From contig JAMXBD010000014.1 in assembly GCA_024138025.1 (NCBI GenBank), positions 372,001 through 436,000 on the forward strand: DNA of 64,000 nt, in the 5' to 3' direction. The position numbers and the translations under genes are program-made. Of this stretch, positions 25,930-37,813 are shown piece by piece; within the stretch, counting starts at the first letter, position 1; the number at the start of each line of letters is the position of its first letter. A model generated the notes under the pieces. The model searched no databases. It was not told where the DNA came from and saw only the letters and a list, made by a program, of their open reading frames with translations. This stretch comes from Combretum micranthum. Lineage: Eukaryota > Streptophyta > Magnoliopsida > Myrtales > Combretaceae.

Positions 25930-27300
25930 TTATCTTCAAAGTTTGAAGTTTACCTAAATCTTCAAAAATTTGATGATTGTTCTTTCTGATCTCTTCTTTT
26001 AGCTCCCATGTAATTTCTTCAGTTGAAGAGTCCCATAAGACTTTAACATATTTGATTTTCTTATTCCTGAGTTTGCACTTTAGAGTCTACAATCCTTATT
26101 GGTTGTTTTTCATTTGTCAAATTCTCTTTAAGAGAAATAGGTTCCAATTCAACCACTTTAACCAGATTTAGGATATATTTCCTCAATACTAACACATGGA
26201 AAACATTATGTATATTAGCAAGACTTGAAGGCAATCCCAATTGATACACTTTATTTCCAATTTTTTCCAAGATTTCAAAAGATCCAACATATCTCAGGCT
26301 CAATTTTCCTTGCAACATTCCTCCATGTAAACTCTTAATTAGCCTTACCTTTATATACACTTGATCCCCCACATTAAATTTAAGCTCTCTTCTTTTCAAA
26401 TCTGCCTAACTTTTCTATCTATCTTGACCTTGTTTCATCTTTTGTTTGATGATTGCCTCTTTATCAATTATTTCTTGTACTAATTCAAATCCAATAGCAA
26501 CTTTCTCCAAATTGTCCCAAAACGGAGGTGATCTACATTTACGTCCATAAAGTGCTTCATAAGGTAGCATACCAATACTTAAATGGTAGCTATTGTTATA
26601 TGCAAATTCTACAAGTAGCAAATGTCAATGCCAACTGCCTTAAATTCCAATACAAAAGACCTTAGCATATCTTCCAAAGTTTATATTGTTCTTTTTGTTT
26701 ATCCATCTGTCTGATGATGATATACAATATTGAACTTTAACTAAGTTCCCATAGCCTTTTGTAAGCTAACCCAAAATCTTGAAACAAATCTTGAATCTCT
26801 ATCTGATGCAATTCCTACTGACACTCCATATCATCTGACTGTTTTAATATATATTTGTGCCAAGTTTTTAAGGAATATGTCATATTAATGGGTAGAAAAT
26901 GAGCTGATTTGGTAAGTTGATCCATAATTACTCATATACCATTATATTCTACATTAATCTTTGGTAGAGAACTCACAAAATCTATTGAAATCTGATCCCA
27001 TTTCCACTCATGAATAGACAACGGCTCTAACAACCAACCTGGCTTTTGATGATCCGTTTTTACTTTTTAGCAAGTTTTACATTAAGCAACAAAATTAACT
27101 ATATCTTTTTTTCATCCCACTCCACCAATATGTACTCTTAAGTTCTTGATATATCTTAGTTTCCCCGAGTTGAATAGTATATCTAAAATAATGAGCTTCA
27201 TGCATCAACTCTTTCTTTAAAGTTGCATCATTCAGAACATACAATCTTTATTCAATCAAAGAATTCCTTCTTCATGTAAATGAAATTTTTTATACTTCTC
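25930..27300 (-). pseudogene. Gypsy integrase and chromodomain-like tail
   Basis: Read from high to low coordinates: a degraded zinc-binding segment (YWWSGMKKRY near 27,110), then a core with Asp residues in WDQISIDFV (near 26,980) and ASDRDSRF. Next is the stretch that normally carries the catalytic Glu before R-T-I-Q-T-L-E-D-M-L; here it reads T-K-R-T-I-stop-T-L-E-D-M-L, so the Glu is replaced by Lys (near 26,690). The C-terminal part (26,061-26,399) has NVGDQVYIKVR and LRYVGSFEILEKIG, followed by a chromodomain-like LRNKKIKYVKVLW. Several in-frame stops make it non-functional. Confidence 0.8.
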
Positions 27301-27592
27301 ATGTGCAAATCCTTGAATGATCTTTTTCAAATCCTCATCTTGCTTTAGTGTATTTTTAATCCTTTGAAGTAAAGTAAGTTCCACCAACAAGTTTGCAATC
27401 TCAAGTTCCAGATCCTACAAAGTGAATTCCAAGTTCAATTTCAAAATCTTTTATAAGTTATTTCTATTCAGTAATCATCGAAGCAACTTCTTCATAACTC
27501 TTACGACTTAGAGCATTAGCAACTACATTAATCTTCCCTCGATTATAGTTAATGCTCAAGTCATAATCCTTAATCAATTCTAGCCATCTTTG

Positions 27593-28770
27593 CTACCTCA
27601 TGTTTAAATCATTTTGTGTAAACAGATATTTCAAACTTTTGTGATTTGTATAGATTTCACATCTTTGCCCATATAAATAATTTCTGCAAATATTCAAATC
27701 AAAGACAACAATAGCTAACTCCAAATCATCTGTTGGATAATTCACTTCATGAGGCTTTAAATGCCTAGATGCGTATGCAATAACTTTTCCACTTTGCATC
27801 AAGGCACAACCTAATCCATTTCTAAAGCATCACTATAAATAGAAAACACATCTTGATCATTAAGAAAAGCTAAGATATAGGCAGAAATCAATCTTCTCTT
27901 TAGTTCTTGAAAACTTTGCTCCCTCTTCTTGCTTTATTCAAATCTTTCATTCTTTCTTGTTAATTGAGTTAAAGGCAAAGCAATCTTAGAAAAATCTTGA
28001 ATAAATTTTCTATAATACCTGGCTAATCCCAAAAAACTTCTTACTTTCATTACTGTTTCTAACCTCTTCCATTCAACAATGGCTTTAATTTTTCAGGGTC
28101 AATTGAGATTCCTTCTCCTGATATAACATGTCCAACAAAAGATATTTGCCTTAACCAAAATTCACATTTTGATAGCTAAGCATACAACTTGTTTTCTCTT
28201 AACATTTGCAACACCATTCTCAAATGTTCCTCCTGTTTATGCTTCAGAAATAGAATATATTAATATATCATCAATAAAAACCACTACACATATATCCAGC
28301 AAAAGTCAAAAAATTCTATTCATTAAATCCATGAAAATTGATGGAGCATTAGTCAAATCCAGATTTCAAATATATTCGATAAAACACTTTTGCTCCCTTT
28401 AGTTGATAAAAAAAATCATCAATTTACGGCAAGGGATATTTGTTTTTAACGGTGACTTTGTTCATTTCTCTATAATCTATACACGATGGCATTGTTCCAT
28501 CTTTCTTTTTGACAAAGGATACAAATGCTCCCTATGGTGATGCACTGGGGCGAATAAATCCCTCATCCTAAAGTTCTTGCAATTGTGTTTTCAAAACTCT
28601 TAATTCCATAAGTATCATTCTATATGGAGAGTGGAGACTTTTATATCGATTTAGTTCCATGCATCAAATTTACAGTAAACTCAACCTTCTTGTGAAGTGG
28701 TATACTAGATAAGTCATCTGGAAAAACATCTGAAAATTCACATACTATTTGAATATTTTGAATATCTGGT
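27593..28770 (-). pseudogene. Gypsy reverse transcriptase and RNase H
   Basis: The reverse transcriptase palm is visible around 28,260-28,350: LTNAPSIFMDLMNR, then the active-site FIDD in VVVFIDDILIYS. Further along are RSFLGLARYYRKFI (near 28,030) and the RNase H start VFSIYSDA. The RNase H portion at 27,593-27,802 reads [19 protein letters not shown] and [16 protein letters not shown]. Many stops and frameshifts separate these pieces. It is a clear gypsy pol, inactive. Confidence 0.85.
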
Positions 28771-28997
28771 TTATCTTACCCTTCATTCATCAAACGAATC
28801 ATACTTCCTTGCTACTCATCATCTTCTTCTCCAAGTTCCTCAATAGTCCTCATCTCTTTTTGATTATTTCCAATCACTTCTCCCATAAACTGCACTCTTT
28901 TCTTCTCATTATTAACAAACGAAATTTTCTTAAGCTGACAATTCACTTTAACTTTTGCAGCTGTCATCCATGTCATCCCCAAGATAACATCATACTT

Positions 28998-29243
28998 CTA
29001 CATATCTACTAATTTAAGATCAGTAGTAGTTTTATAATTATTGATTTCCAATGAACATCTCCTTATAACTTCACAAGTGATTACCTTTCCTCTAGTAGGA
29101 GTTGAAACTCCTAAACCTTTCTCCATTATTTCAGTTCCAAATCCAACTTTTTTAACCAATCCAATGTTGATAAAGGACTTCATAGCACTAGTATCAAACA
29201 ATGCATACGTAAGAGTGTTCTTCCCTTTGTTCCTATTTAACAT
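28998..29243 (-). pseudogene. Gypsy aspartic protease fragment
   Basis: An 81-residue frame contains ALFDTSAMKSFI. The retroviral-type protease active site is normally D-[ST]-G; here it reads D-T-S, so the Gly is lost. It lies between the gag zinc-knuckle region (higher coordinates) and the reverse transcriptase, the normal gypsy order. Confidence 0.7.
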
Positions 29244-29439
29244 TTAGTTCTAATTACTACTTATTCAATGAAATTCTACACCACTTATCTAAGAAAACAT
29301 ACATGAAAAAACTTATAGATTAAGTTTAGTTATACACCTGCTATTAGATTGGGATTCTCCATCTCATATGCATATTATTCATCATCTGATTCTTCAATCA
29401 TTGGAGCTCCTTGCATCGTAAACTTTTTCCCGAATCTAG

Positions 29440-29742
29440 TGGGCTTGTTTCCTTAATTGTTTCTTCTTTTTCTTTGCTCCACTAGGTTCTTTAGATTGCT
29501 TTAATCCCTCATTTTGTGTTCTTTGAGGACAAGTAGTAGATAAATGTCTTGTTTTCTTACAAATAAAGCATGTAGCTACCGCTTTCTTTTAGCAACTATT
29601 AACCACATGTCCAGGTTCTCCACAATAATAGTATTGATGTTGAAGTTGAGGGCGATCTCTTTGATAATGAGGCCCCTTGCATTGCTAACAAACAAGATTG
29701 CTTTTCCTTGATACTCCTTCTTTCGAAATCCTAAAGGGTTTC
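29440..29742 (-). pseudogene. Gypsy gag zinc-knuckle region
   Basis: There are two CCHC-type knuckles in tandem. The first is damaged (YYCGEPGHVVNSC, first Cys changed to Tyr). The second is complete (CFICKKTRHLSTTC). A basic tail, KKKKKQLRKQ, follows. The gag frame is cut at 29,742 by the inserted solo LTR; its N-terminal part resumes at 33,460. The capsid-like middle of gag appears to be missing. Confidence 0.7.
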
Positions 29743-32700
29743 AGTCAAACCAGAACTTCAAAAGTCAATAATAATCAAGACATACTAGTAGTTTTAACTC
29801 CGGCAATCGTGTGCTTGAAACTTGAGAACAATAAAAATGAGTTAATAGTGGATTATAGTTCGGAATAATATAAAATAGCCTAAAAAGATCATATTCATCG
29901 AAAATTTGATTGTTTCGAACTTTAATGGGATCAGTTCTCAAAAAACGTGTCCCAGTGCTCGAGATAGTAAAAATATTTTGGAAATCGATATAGATTCGTA
30001 ATTTCATAAGGATTCATAAAATATTAGTTTTATAATTTTTCGGTATCTAAAAATATCATATATAGTGCTTTTATGCTTATTTTCTTTACTACTGGTATTT
30101 TATTTGTCTAGTCTACTATTCCTTGTACTATTTTTAGTATTCATTACTAGTCCTCTATCTCTACTTTTTTTATAACCTACACACATACCTCTTACATTTT
30201 CTTTCCCCGTAAAACTTTACACATAACTTCTTTTACACTTTAACTACTTTTCATTATAAAAATACAAAATAAATCAACTTTCTCCCTCTCTCTCCCTCAT
30301 TCACGCTGCGCCCCTCTCTCTCATCTATTTTATTTTTCTTTCTTAATTAATTTTATTACATCTATTTCCCTCCATATTTTTCTATAGATACCACATTTCC
30401 CTCCATTTCATTCACACCTCTCATTTACATAACAACACTCTCTCAAAGTCTCTCCACAAATCTCTCCAACAATTCTCTCCCAAAACTTTCTTCTTTAGAA
30501 AAGAAATTCATCCACTTGTTCTTCCATCAAACTTAGGTAAAAGTCTTAAAACCTTTTACATCTTTTATGAAACATAACATGAACACTTTGTATATTATGG
30601 TTTCTAAAACCCTATGAGCATTATGATAGGGTAGAAATCATGGAAACAATAACTTGTTTATGTCATTGTTGAAAACCATGATCGTTATGTTGTTATTTTG
30701 TTTATACTATAATCTAACTTCCTATATGTATTATGTAAAGTATATGTATATCTATATTTTTAGAGCCTAAAAGCTCAATAACATAATATCTTATTATGCT
30801 TTTTATTATTATGCTCTTACTATTCTTGCTCCTGATTATTGCTCATAATAAATAAGACTAGTTATCTTCTAGTCTTAGACTTGTCCTCATCAAGTCAAAA
30901 TAGGTTTTGGACTTGTTCTTAGCTAAGTCCTAGGAGCTTTGTACATGACATAAGACTTCAAATTTTCTTTGTTTTCTTATTTGCCATATTTTGAGAGACT
31001 GAATAAATTACAAGTCTTGAGAAGCCTTTAATAAAAATTTAAGACTTCCACAATTTCTTTCTTTTTCTTTTCTTGAAGCTTTCTTATGCTTTTCTTTTCT
31101 TTTTATAGAACTTATCCATTATAAGTTTCAGGAAGTCTTGATGCAAGCTAAGACTTCCCAATACTCGATTTTACACATATGTTTATCTAATTCTCTCTTT
31201 CTTTTACCCTCTATATGAATTATTTTATCATACTATATAGCTACAAGTTCATGTTTACGTATGATCATAATGTTATTGTCTTAATTAAATTTTCAAAGAA
31301 ATAAAAAGGAATTCTTTTCTTTTATAAAAAATAGGACTAAACTCTCTATAAAAATAATTCTTAACACTTAGAAGCAAACTTCCATTAGAACTTAGGATCA
31401 TGATTCAACAACATCCTTTTCAAAATATTAATAGGTTCATTTTAAATTTTAATAACTCATTATTATGCAAGTTTCTCTAAAACTAATAATGTTGGTTCAA
31501 TTGCACTCTTTTTAAAATGCTAAATAATTTATTATTAAATTTAATATTGATAATTCTTTGTTATACAAATTTTCTTAAAAACTTATTTAGATGGTTATAC
31601 CAACACTTGACAGACACTAAGAATAGAACAAAATTTTCAAGTGATGTTAAAATTAACTCACTAGTTTAAAAACCCACATAGAAAATAAAAATTTGCCAAT
31701 GACCTAAAGAATCAAGTTTTTAAATTTAAGCTTATGTTATGAAGTTAGAAAAATATAGTTATAATAGGTTAACATTCAAAATATTAGTTCCTTCTAACAA
31801 TTTAGAGAAAAACTTTGTAAAACTTTATTTTTCCAACTTTTAAAATTAAGTGTTTTGTGAAAAGTCATTATTGAAACAACATCTCTAAAATTATGCATAT
31901 AACATGAGTCTATATACGTATGTGTGTGTGTATTAAAGGATTTTTCAACTATAGAAATATTTATGTGTTTGCTATAAAGTTTTTGGATGAAATAAAAGTT
32001 GGAAAATCATAATTTGAATGCTGGAATTTTCGTGTCGAATTTGTCCTGAACCGTTTTTCAACCTCAAAGGCTTTAAACATAAAAAATAACCTTAAAAATA
32101 GATATATCTTTTCGAGTAGATAGAAAACGATATATTATATGCAAAATTTCAAGTTAAAATGAGCAAGTTATGGCCATTTTAAGTTGAAATTTCCATGAAT
32201 CCGAATTTTTCCACAACTAGAAAATAGAATTAGCAAATTTAAGTAGAAATTCCATGAAATACTAATTTGAGTATTTCTTTTGTTTAGGTAATAAAGAGGA
32301 CGATACTTTCTATCCAAAAGACTATTTTCATTAGGCAAATTATTACCAAGATATGGCTGAGTGAGTTTACTTTTTTTATTTTTCATACTCATGATTGTGC
32401 TTGTAGTCTAGTGGCATTAGAAGTAGGAAAGATAAAATGGGAAGTGCATGTGAATTATAATTTTAGTGAATTTATACTAAGCATATCGAGTTTTGGATTG
32501 CCTATAATCAAATGGGTGCTTTATTAGCATGTTGGAGTGTCTGAAATTGTATGATCACTCTTAAGACATTATAATTATATGCCAAAAGCTTAATGAAATT
32601 AATTCATGCACTTCACATAGTTAGTCCCATTACATTCACTATTATATATTTGGTGGGACGAGTGCATAATAGTGGTGGTCGGTATAACCGGTAGTATCTG

Positions 32701-33459
32701 CATGTGGCAAGTAATAGTCGGGATGACCTGTAAGTGGCGAGTAGTAGCCAGTATCATCTACATGTTTTTTATAATGAGTAGTAGCCGATAAGATCTATAA
32801 AATCTATTTACAAAAGTTTTAGCAGTAATTGGTCGATATACCTAATCCTGAATGAAGGGCATAAATTCATTCAACATATGGTTCTCGAAAAACCATATAT
32901 TTTGTTTGCTCATGTGTTTGATGCATATCATATGTTTGTTTAATTATAACTTGTTTGATGTTTGGTTTGAGTATGGTAACTCGGGAATTTTCTCACTAAG
33001 CTGGTAAAGCTTACACCTCTACAGATATTTGTTTTCACGGGAACACCTTTTACTCTACCGAAGGTCACCTTATATCCAGGTAAGACCACGCTTTTTGGAA
33101 ACTTTTTGGGAAAGTTCGATCGAAGACTTTAGATAGAAATTTCCTTAAAATCTTTAGCCATAGAAATTTATGTATATAAGACTTAAGTTGTATTGTGGAT
33201 CCTTAGGAAATTTATCGAGGGAATGCCCCTAAGTTTATGTAAAGACCTTATTATGATTAATTTGGTAGATATATATTTATTAGTTGTTGTATGCTTTATA
33301 TTATTGGTTAAACTACATATCCTATTAGTGTCTTCTATTACTATGTTAGATGTTTTACATATAATATCGACACTTTCATGTGACTAAGGTAGTCATTCTT
33401 AAGTCTTAATATCGTATATGGTGAACTGCCACTTTTAGGATACCCTTTGGGGCATGCCA
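29743..33459 (+). mobile_element. Long solo LTR inserted in gypsy gag (plus orientation)
   Basis: This 3.7-kb block is related to the LTR at 39,921-43,428 in reverse orientation. Shared features include an aaaacgtgt block near the start (29,941), a TATA-like motif near 30,255 followed by a CT-rich leader, 'atggccataactt' (reverse of the block near 32,160), and an end resembling 'ggataccctttggggcatg'. There is no coding sequence. The borders come from alignment to the second copy. The flanks gtttc and tcttc are only a weak candidate TSD, in keeping with an old insertion. Confidence 0.7.
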
Positions 33460-33879
33460 TCTTCTAATCTATTAAGAAGCGGCGGAGGTTTATTCTGTGA
33501 CTCTGGTTGTCCCTGTTATGTAGGTCTAGAAGCTTGAGACTGTGCTTCTAGTACTAAAGGTTGAGCATTCCTTACTCTATGCCCACATCTACTAAAGTCA
33601 ATTTCCAATTAATCAACTTTAGCATTAAAAACATCGAAACTCTTGTTATGCACTACAATATTCAGTCAACACTAGTACATAACACATATCAAGTAATTCA
33701 TCATTATAAGGCACAGAAAATACTTTAATTTCTAGCCACGTATGTCTAGTTTATTCACCTAGATCCAAAATTACATCTCTTTATTAACTTAATTTCTACT
33801 CAATCTAAGCAATAGTATTCTTATAAGTCTTATATATATATATATATATATTCAATTTCTTTCCTACTCTTACAACCAT
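33460..33879 (-). pseudogene. Gypsy gag N-terminal remnant and leader
   Basis: Minus-strand reading gives a Gln/Pro-rich segment (EAQSQASRPT, QPESQNKPPPLLNRL) of the type found near the gag N terminus, interrupted by a stop. It lies between the primer-binding site and the solo LTR. A (TA)n tract sits at 33,828-33,850. Confidence 0.5.
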
Positions 33880-33891
33880 GCTCTGATACCA
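33880..33891 (-). other. Primer-binding site of the gypsy element
   Basis: Minus strand tggtatcagagc, complementary to the 3' end of initiator methionine tRNA, lies 5 bases after the 5' LTR terminus (TGACA). Confidence 0.85.
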
Positions 33892-34222
33892 ACTTTTGTC
33901 ATACCCCCACAGGATATCTTAATTGTAATGGTACATTATGTAACCAACTGAGGCCTTCATGAAGTTACACAAGTATTGTACAGCTAACATACCCCGTGAC
34001 CTGGACAGACATAGCAAGATTGAATGTTTTTAGAACAAAAAAGACATTGCATATATATAATCCATATATAAAATATAACTTTGCCTTCATGGGCTTCGCT
34101 TAAGCATATATAACAAAGGAATACAAAATATAACATTTCCAAAAACTTATACTATTACAACATTAACTCTAAGTCTCTATTACATAAATAAGGTCTTCCT
34201 TCAAAATCATGAATTCATAATA

Positions 34223-34340
34223 TGTTAGGTGTTATCAGGCCTTCTCAACCCCAAAAGCTAGCTCATGAGGTGAGGCTTTCCCTCACACTTATAAAGCAAC
34301 ACCCAGCCCCTCTCACAACCGATGTAGGATATCCTCAACA
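34223..34340 (-). repeat. Short copia/TRIM-like LTR, distal copy
   Basis: It reads TGTTGAGGATATCC...ACACCTAACA on the minus strand, 118 bp, with a TATA-like ctttataag. It is preceded by the polypurine tract atagggggaga (34,341-34,351). It forms the left end of the insertion and closely matches the copy at 34,820-34,934. Confidence 0.8.
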
Positions 34341-34414
34341 TCTCCCCCTATCACACATTGGACCATGGGATTAACCGTCCATGTCCGGCTCAACCGGAGA
34401 TGTTGCAAACCTAG

Positions 34415-34426
34415 GCTCTGATACCA
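34415..34426 (-). other. Second primer-binding-site motif
   Basis: Minus strand tggtatcagagc occurs with no LTR in front of it; it is fused to the end of the gag fragment. The 62 bases between it and the polypurine tract have the size of a TRIM interior. Confidence 0.75.
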
Positions 34427-34427
34427 C

Positions 34428-34742
34428 TCTCCTAATCAATGAGGTTTTGTTCAAGGCTGTTTGCCTTTCATACATAGATTCTAACGTCTTCCACAAAACA
34501 TCACCACTAGTCTCTTGAGCAACATGATGAAAAACACTCTGATCAACCCACTGTCGGATATAACCAACAGTCTTCCTATGCAGTATCGTCTAATTTGCAT
34601 CAGATTTATCTTGGGATTTTGCAGTATCACCCACCAAAGGCAAATACAAGTCTTTACAATATGAAAGATCTTCCATCATAGATTTCCAAATAAAGTAATT
34701 TGAAGAATTAAGTTTGATCATTTTACCTGAATATTCAGCCAT
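34428..34742 (-). pseudogene. Copia gag N-terminal fragment
   Basis: It starts ATG at 34,742: MAEYSGKMIKLNSSNY, then FIWKSMMEDLSYCKDLYL, then a TAG stop in place of a probable Trp codon. The frame continues VGYIRQWVDQSVFHHVAQE and LESMYERQTALNKTSLIRR. This is the conserved start of Tork/Tnt1-type gag. After SLIRR the sequence runs directly into a primer-binding-site motif, so the rest of gag is absent here. Its downstream part (zinc knuckle and pol) lies at higher coordinates, on the far side of the 115-bp LTR. Confidence 0.75.
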
Positions 34743-34804
34743 GTCTGAAATCAAGAAACCCTAACCTTAGTGCACGAAACCCTAATTTTCTTTGAGAACC
34801 TAGC

Positions 34805-34816
34805 GCTCTGATACCA
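34805..34816 (-). other. Copia primer-binding site
   Basis: Minus strand tggtatcagagc lies 3 bases after the LTR at 34,820-34,934, in the normal position. Confidence 0.85.
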
Positions 34817-34819
34817 CTT

Positions 34820-34934
34820 TGGGTGCTATTGGGCTTTCTCAACCCCAAAAGCTAGCTCATGAGGTGAGGCTTTCCCTCATGCTTATAAAGCAACACCCAG
34901 CCCCTTCCAAAACTAATGTGGGATATCCCCAACA
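34820..34934 (-). repeat. Short copia/TRIM-like LTR, internal copy
   Basis: It reads TGTTGGGGATATCC...TAGCACCCA on the minus strand, 115 bp. It is preceded by a purine run agaagaaga (34,935-34,943) and followed by a primer-binding site. It is therefore at once the 3' LTR of the pol-bearing part and the 5' LTR of the short unit to its left. Confidence 0.8.
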
Positions 34935-35023
34935 TCTTCTTCTAAATATATCCAATGTATATTTAGGATGTCATTGGATATAGACCCATATGAGTTAGAT
35001 CTATATCCCAACAAACTCCTCCT

Positions 35024-35575
35024 CTAACTCATATAGGGAGTTCCATCACTTTCTGCAATCTTCCTGCAGCAAACAATCTTCTCCTTAAGTAGGGCTTTGG
35101 TCATCATATCTAATGCATTGTCATCAATATGGATCTTCTCAAGCTTCAATTGCTTGGACTCTAACATATCTCTAATCCAATGGTACCTGAAATCAATATG
35201 TTTGGATTTAGAATGAAACATTGGATTCTTGCCGAGATGAATGGCGCTCTGGTTGTTACGAAACAGTTTCATGTCTTCCTGCTCTTAACCCAGTTCTTCC
35301 AAAAACTTTTTCATCCATAAGATTTCCTTGCAGGCTTCTGTTACAATAACATACTCTACTTCAGTGGTGGAAAGTGCAATACATTTTTGCAACTTTAATT
35401 GCCAAGACACTGCTCCCCCTACAAAAGTGATCAGATAACCTGATGTGGACTTCCTGGAATCCAAATCACCAGCCATATCTGCATCTAAAAACCCTTCTAA
35501 CACAGGCTTATTGCTACCACCAAATTGCAGGCAAAACCTGGAAGTGCCCTTGAGATATCCAAGAATCCATTTCAC
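35024..35575 (-). pseudogene. Copia RNase H region
   Basis: Two frames separated by a stop cover this domain: MKWILGYLKGTSRFCLQFGG, GFLDADMAGDLDSRKSTSGY, ALSTTEVEYVIVTEACKEIL, then NNQSAIHLGKNPMFHSKSKH and HIDFRYHWIRDMLES. Order and motifs are those of plant copia RNase H. The frame ends in a stop near 35,024, followed by a purine-rich segment and the LTR. Confidence 0.85.
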
Positions 35576-35737
35576 TGCAGACCAGTGCTCCTTACCTGGA
35601 TCTGAGAGATATCAACTCACAACACCAACAGCATGAGCAATATCAGGTCTAGTGCACACCATAGCATACATTAGACTCCGAACAACTAAAGCGTATGGGA
35701 CCTTTTTCATATCCTCCTTGTCTGCCTCACTTTTAGG

Positions 35738-36676
35738 TCACTGAAATGAACTCAATTTGAAATGTCCTGAAAGTGGAGAACAAACAGATTTCACTTTGCT
35801 CATGTTGAATCTCTCCAGCACTGTCTCAATATACCTCTCCTGTGACAACCAAAGCTTCTGGCTCTTCTTATCTCTAATAATCTTCATACCAAGAATGTGG
35901 CTAACAAGTCTTAAATCTTTCATGGAGAAAGATTTACTCAAGGAAATCTTCATCTCTTTAATCCTCTTGGCATCCTTGCCAATAATCAGAATATCATCAA
36001 CATAAAGTAAAAGGATAATTAACTCACTACTGGAAAATCGTTTGATGAAGACACGATGATTTGTGGTAGTCCTGGTGTAACCTTGATCAAACATGGAGGA
36101 GTCAAACTTCTTGTACCACTGCTTTGGAGCTTATTTTAGCCCATACAAACTTTGCTTCAATCTGCATATAAGATTCTCCTTCCCCTTGATCTTTAACCCT
36201 TCAGGTTGCTCCATATAGATCTCTTCCTCCAAATCACCATGAAGGAACGTTGTCTTTACATCCATCCGCTTAATCTCCAAATCCAAACTAGCTGCAATGC
36301 TGAACACAACTCTGATGGATGACATCTTCACCACAGGTGAGAAAAATTCTTCAAAATCAATCCTCTTCTTCTGATTGAACCCTTTAATAATCAGTCTTGC
36401 CTTGTACCTTGGCTGTGAGCTGTTCTCATTTGTCTTCAGTCTATAAACCTATTTATTTCTCAGGGGTCTCTTACCCTTAGGCAGTTGAACCAAATCATAA
36501 GTTTTATTCTCATGCAAGGAATTGATTTCTTCTTGCATGGCTTTTAACCATTCTTCCTTCTTGTCATGAGTCATGGCTTCCTCATAACATTCAGGTTCTC
36601 CCCCGTCAGTGATCATCACAAACTCATCTAGACTATACCTGACTGATGGTCTTCTGTCTCTTGAAGATCTCCTCAA
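35738..36676 (-). pseudogene. Copia reverse transcriptase
   Basis: Three frames (36,449-36,676; 36,131-36,334; 35,738-36,094) carry the conserved copia reverse transcriptase in order: EAMTHDKKEEWLKAMQEEIN, then MDVKTTFLHGDLEEEIYMEQ and PEGLKIKGKENLICRLKQSL, then the active-site YVDD in LLLYVDDILIIGKDAKRI, then LSQERYIETVLERFNM. Stops and frameshifts break it, but the catalytic YVDD is intact. It fits the Tork/Tnt1 group. Confidence 0.9.
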
Positions 36677-36762
36677 CTCAACCTGCTGTTGAGGCCCTTG
36701 GATCTCTTCACCTGTGTATTTTAAAATTCTTCTATCAGTAGTATCAGTAGAACGTGCATGAT

Positions 36763-37735
36763 CTACATTTGTGGAAATCTAGCCTGAGGATGATGACGTC
36801 TCAGCCTTCTCAATATCTCCAACCGTTTAGTCTTCAAGAAAGACCACATCCCTGCTCTTGATGACCTTCCTGTCAATAGGATCCCACAATCTGTACCCAT
36901 ATTCATCATATGCATATCCAACAAATATACACCGCTTGGAGTTAGTATCAAGCTTCGCTCTCTCATCCTTTAGAATATGCACAAAGGCCCTGCACCCAAA
37001 GATACATAAGTGATTATAAGAAATGTCTTTACCTGTCTAGACCTTCTTTAGGATATCTCCATCCAGAGCATATGAGGGAGAAAGGTCTATCACATCCACG
37101 GCTGTTCTCATGGCTTCGCCCCAAAATGAGTTAGGTAGCTTAGCATGAGATAACATGCACTTCACTTTCTCAGTGATGGTGCGGTTCATTCTCTCTACAA
37201 CACCATTCTGCTATAGGGTCTTGGGAATTGTCTTCTCCAGTTTTATCCCATGATCTATGCAATACTGCTCAAATGGTCCTCTATACTACCCACCATTATC
37301 AGTCCTGACATAAATTAACTTTCTGCCAGTTTCACGCTCCACTCTAGAATGAAACTATTTGAATACAGTCAACACCTGATCTTTGGACTTCAAGGCATAT
37401 GTCCAAAGCTTTCTAGAGTGATCATCAATAAATATAACAAAGTACAATGCACCACCTATTGTCATGTCTTTCATATAACACACATCAGTGTGGATCAAAT
37501 CCAATATATGAGATCTTCTACTAGGTGGATTTCTCTAAAAAGCAACCCTATGTTGTTTACCAGCAAGACAGTCAGTGCAAGGTTTTAATGGAGTGCCTTT
37601 GAATTCAAGTAGAAGTTGCTTCTTCACAAGCATCTGGAGCCCCTTTTCACTCATGTGACCAAGCCGTCTATGCCACAACTCCATAGTAGCCTCATCTGTC
37701 AAATTCAGATCTCCTTTACTTAGCTTTGCTGGCAT
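36763..37735 (-). pseudogene. Copia integrase
   Basis: The pre-integrase zinc region reads LWHRRLGHMSEKGLQMLVKK and CTDCLAGKQHRVAF (37,535-37,735), a complete His-His-Cys-Cys set. The core and C-terminal region follow toward 36,763 with several stops; a segment matching the usual 'GYAYDEYGYRLWDP' neighbourhood can be read in broken frames near 36,880-36,920. It is inactive. Confidence 0.8.
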
Positions 37736-37813
37736 TAAATAAAGGGTGTTACACTTCCTTCCCTTAGCTACAATGAAGGAGCCTTTGGTGAGCTTCCATT
37801 TACCATCACCAAA

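Noticed and set aside
34223..34340. Treating the left repeat as a stand-alone solo LTR
   Set aside because: It lacks its own target duplication on the right; the taata flanks enclose the whole 34,223-38,545 block.
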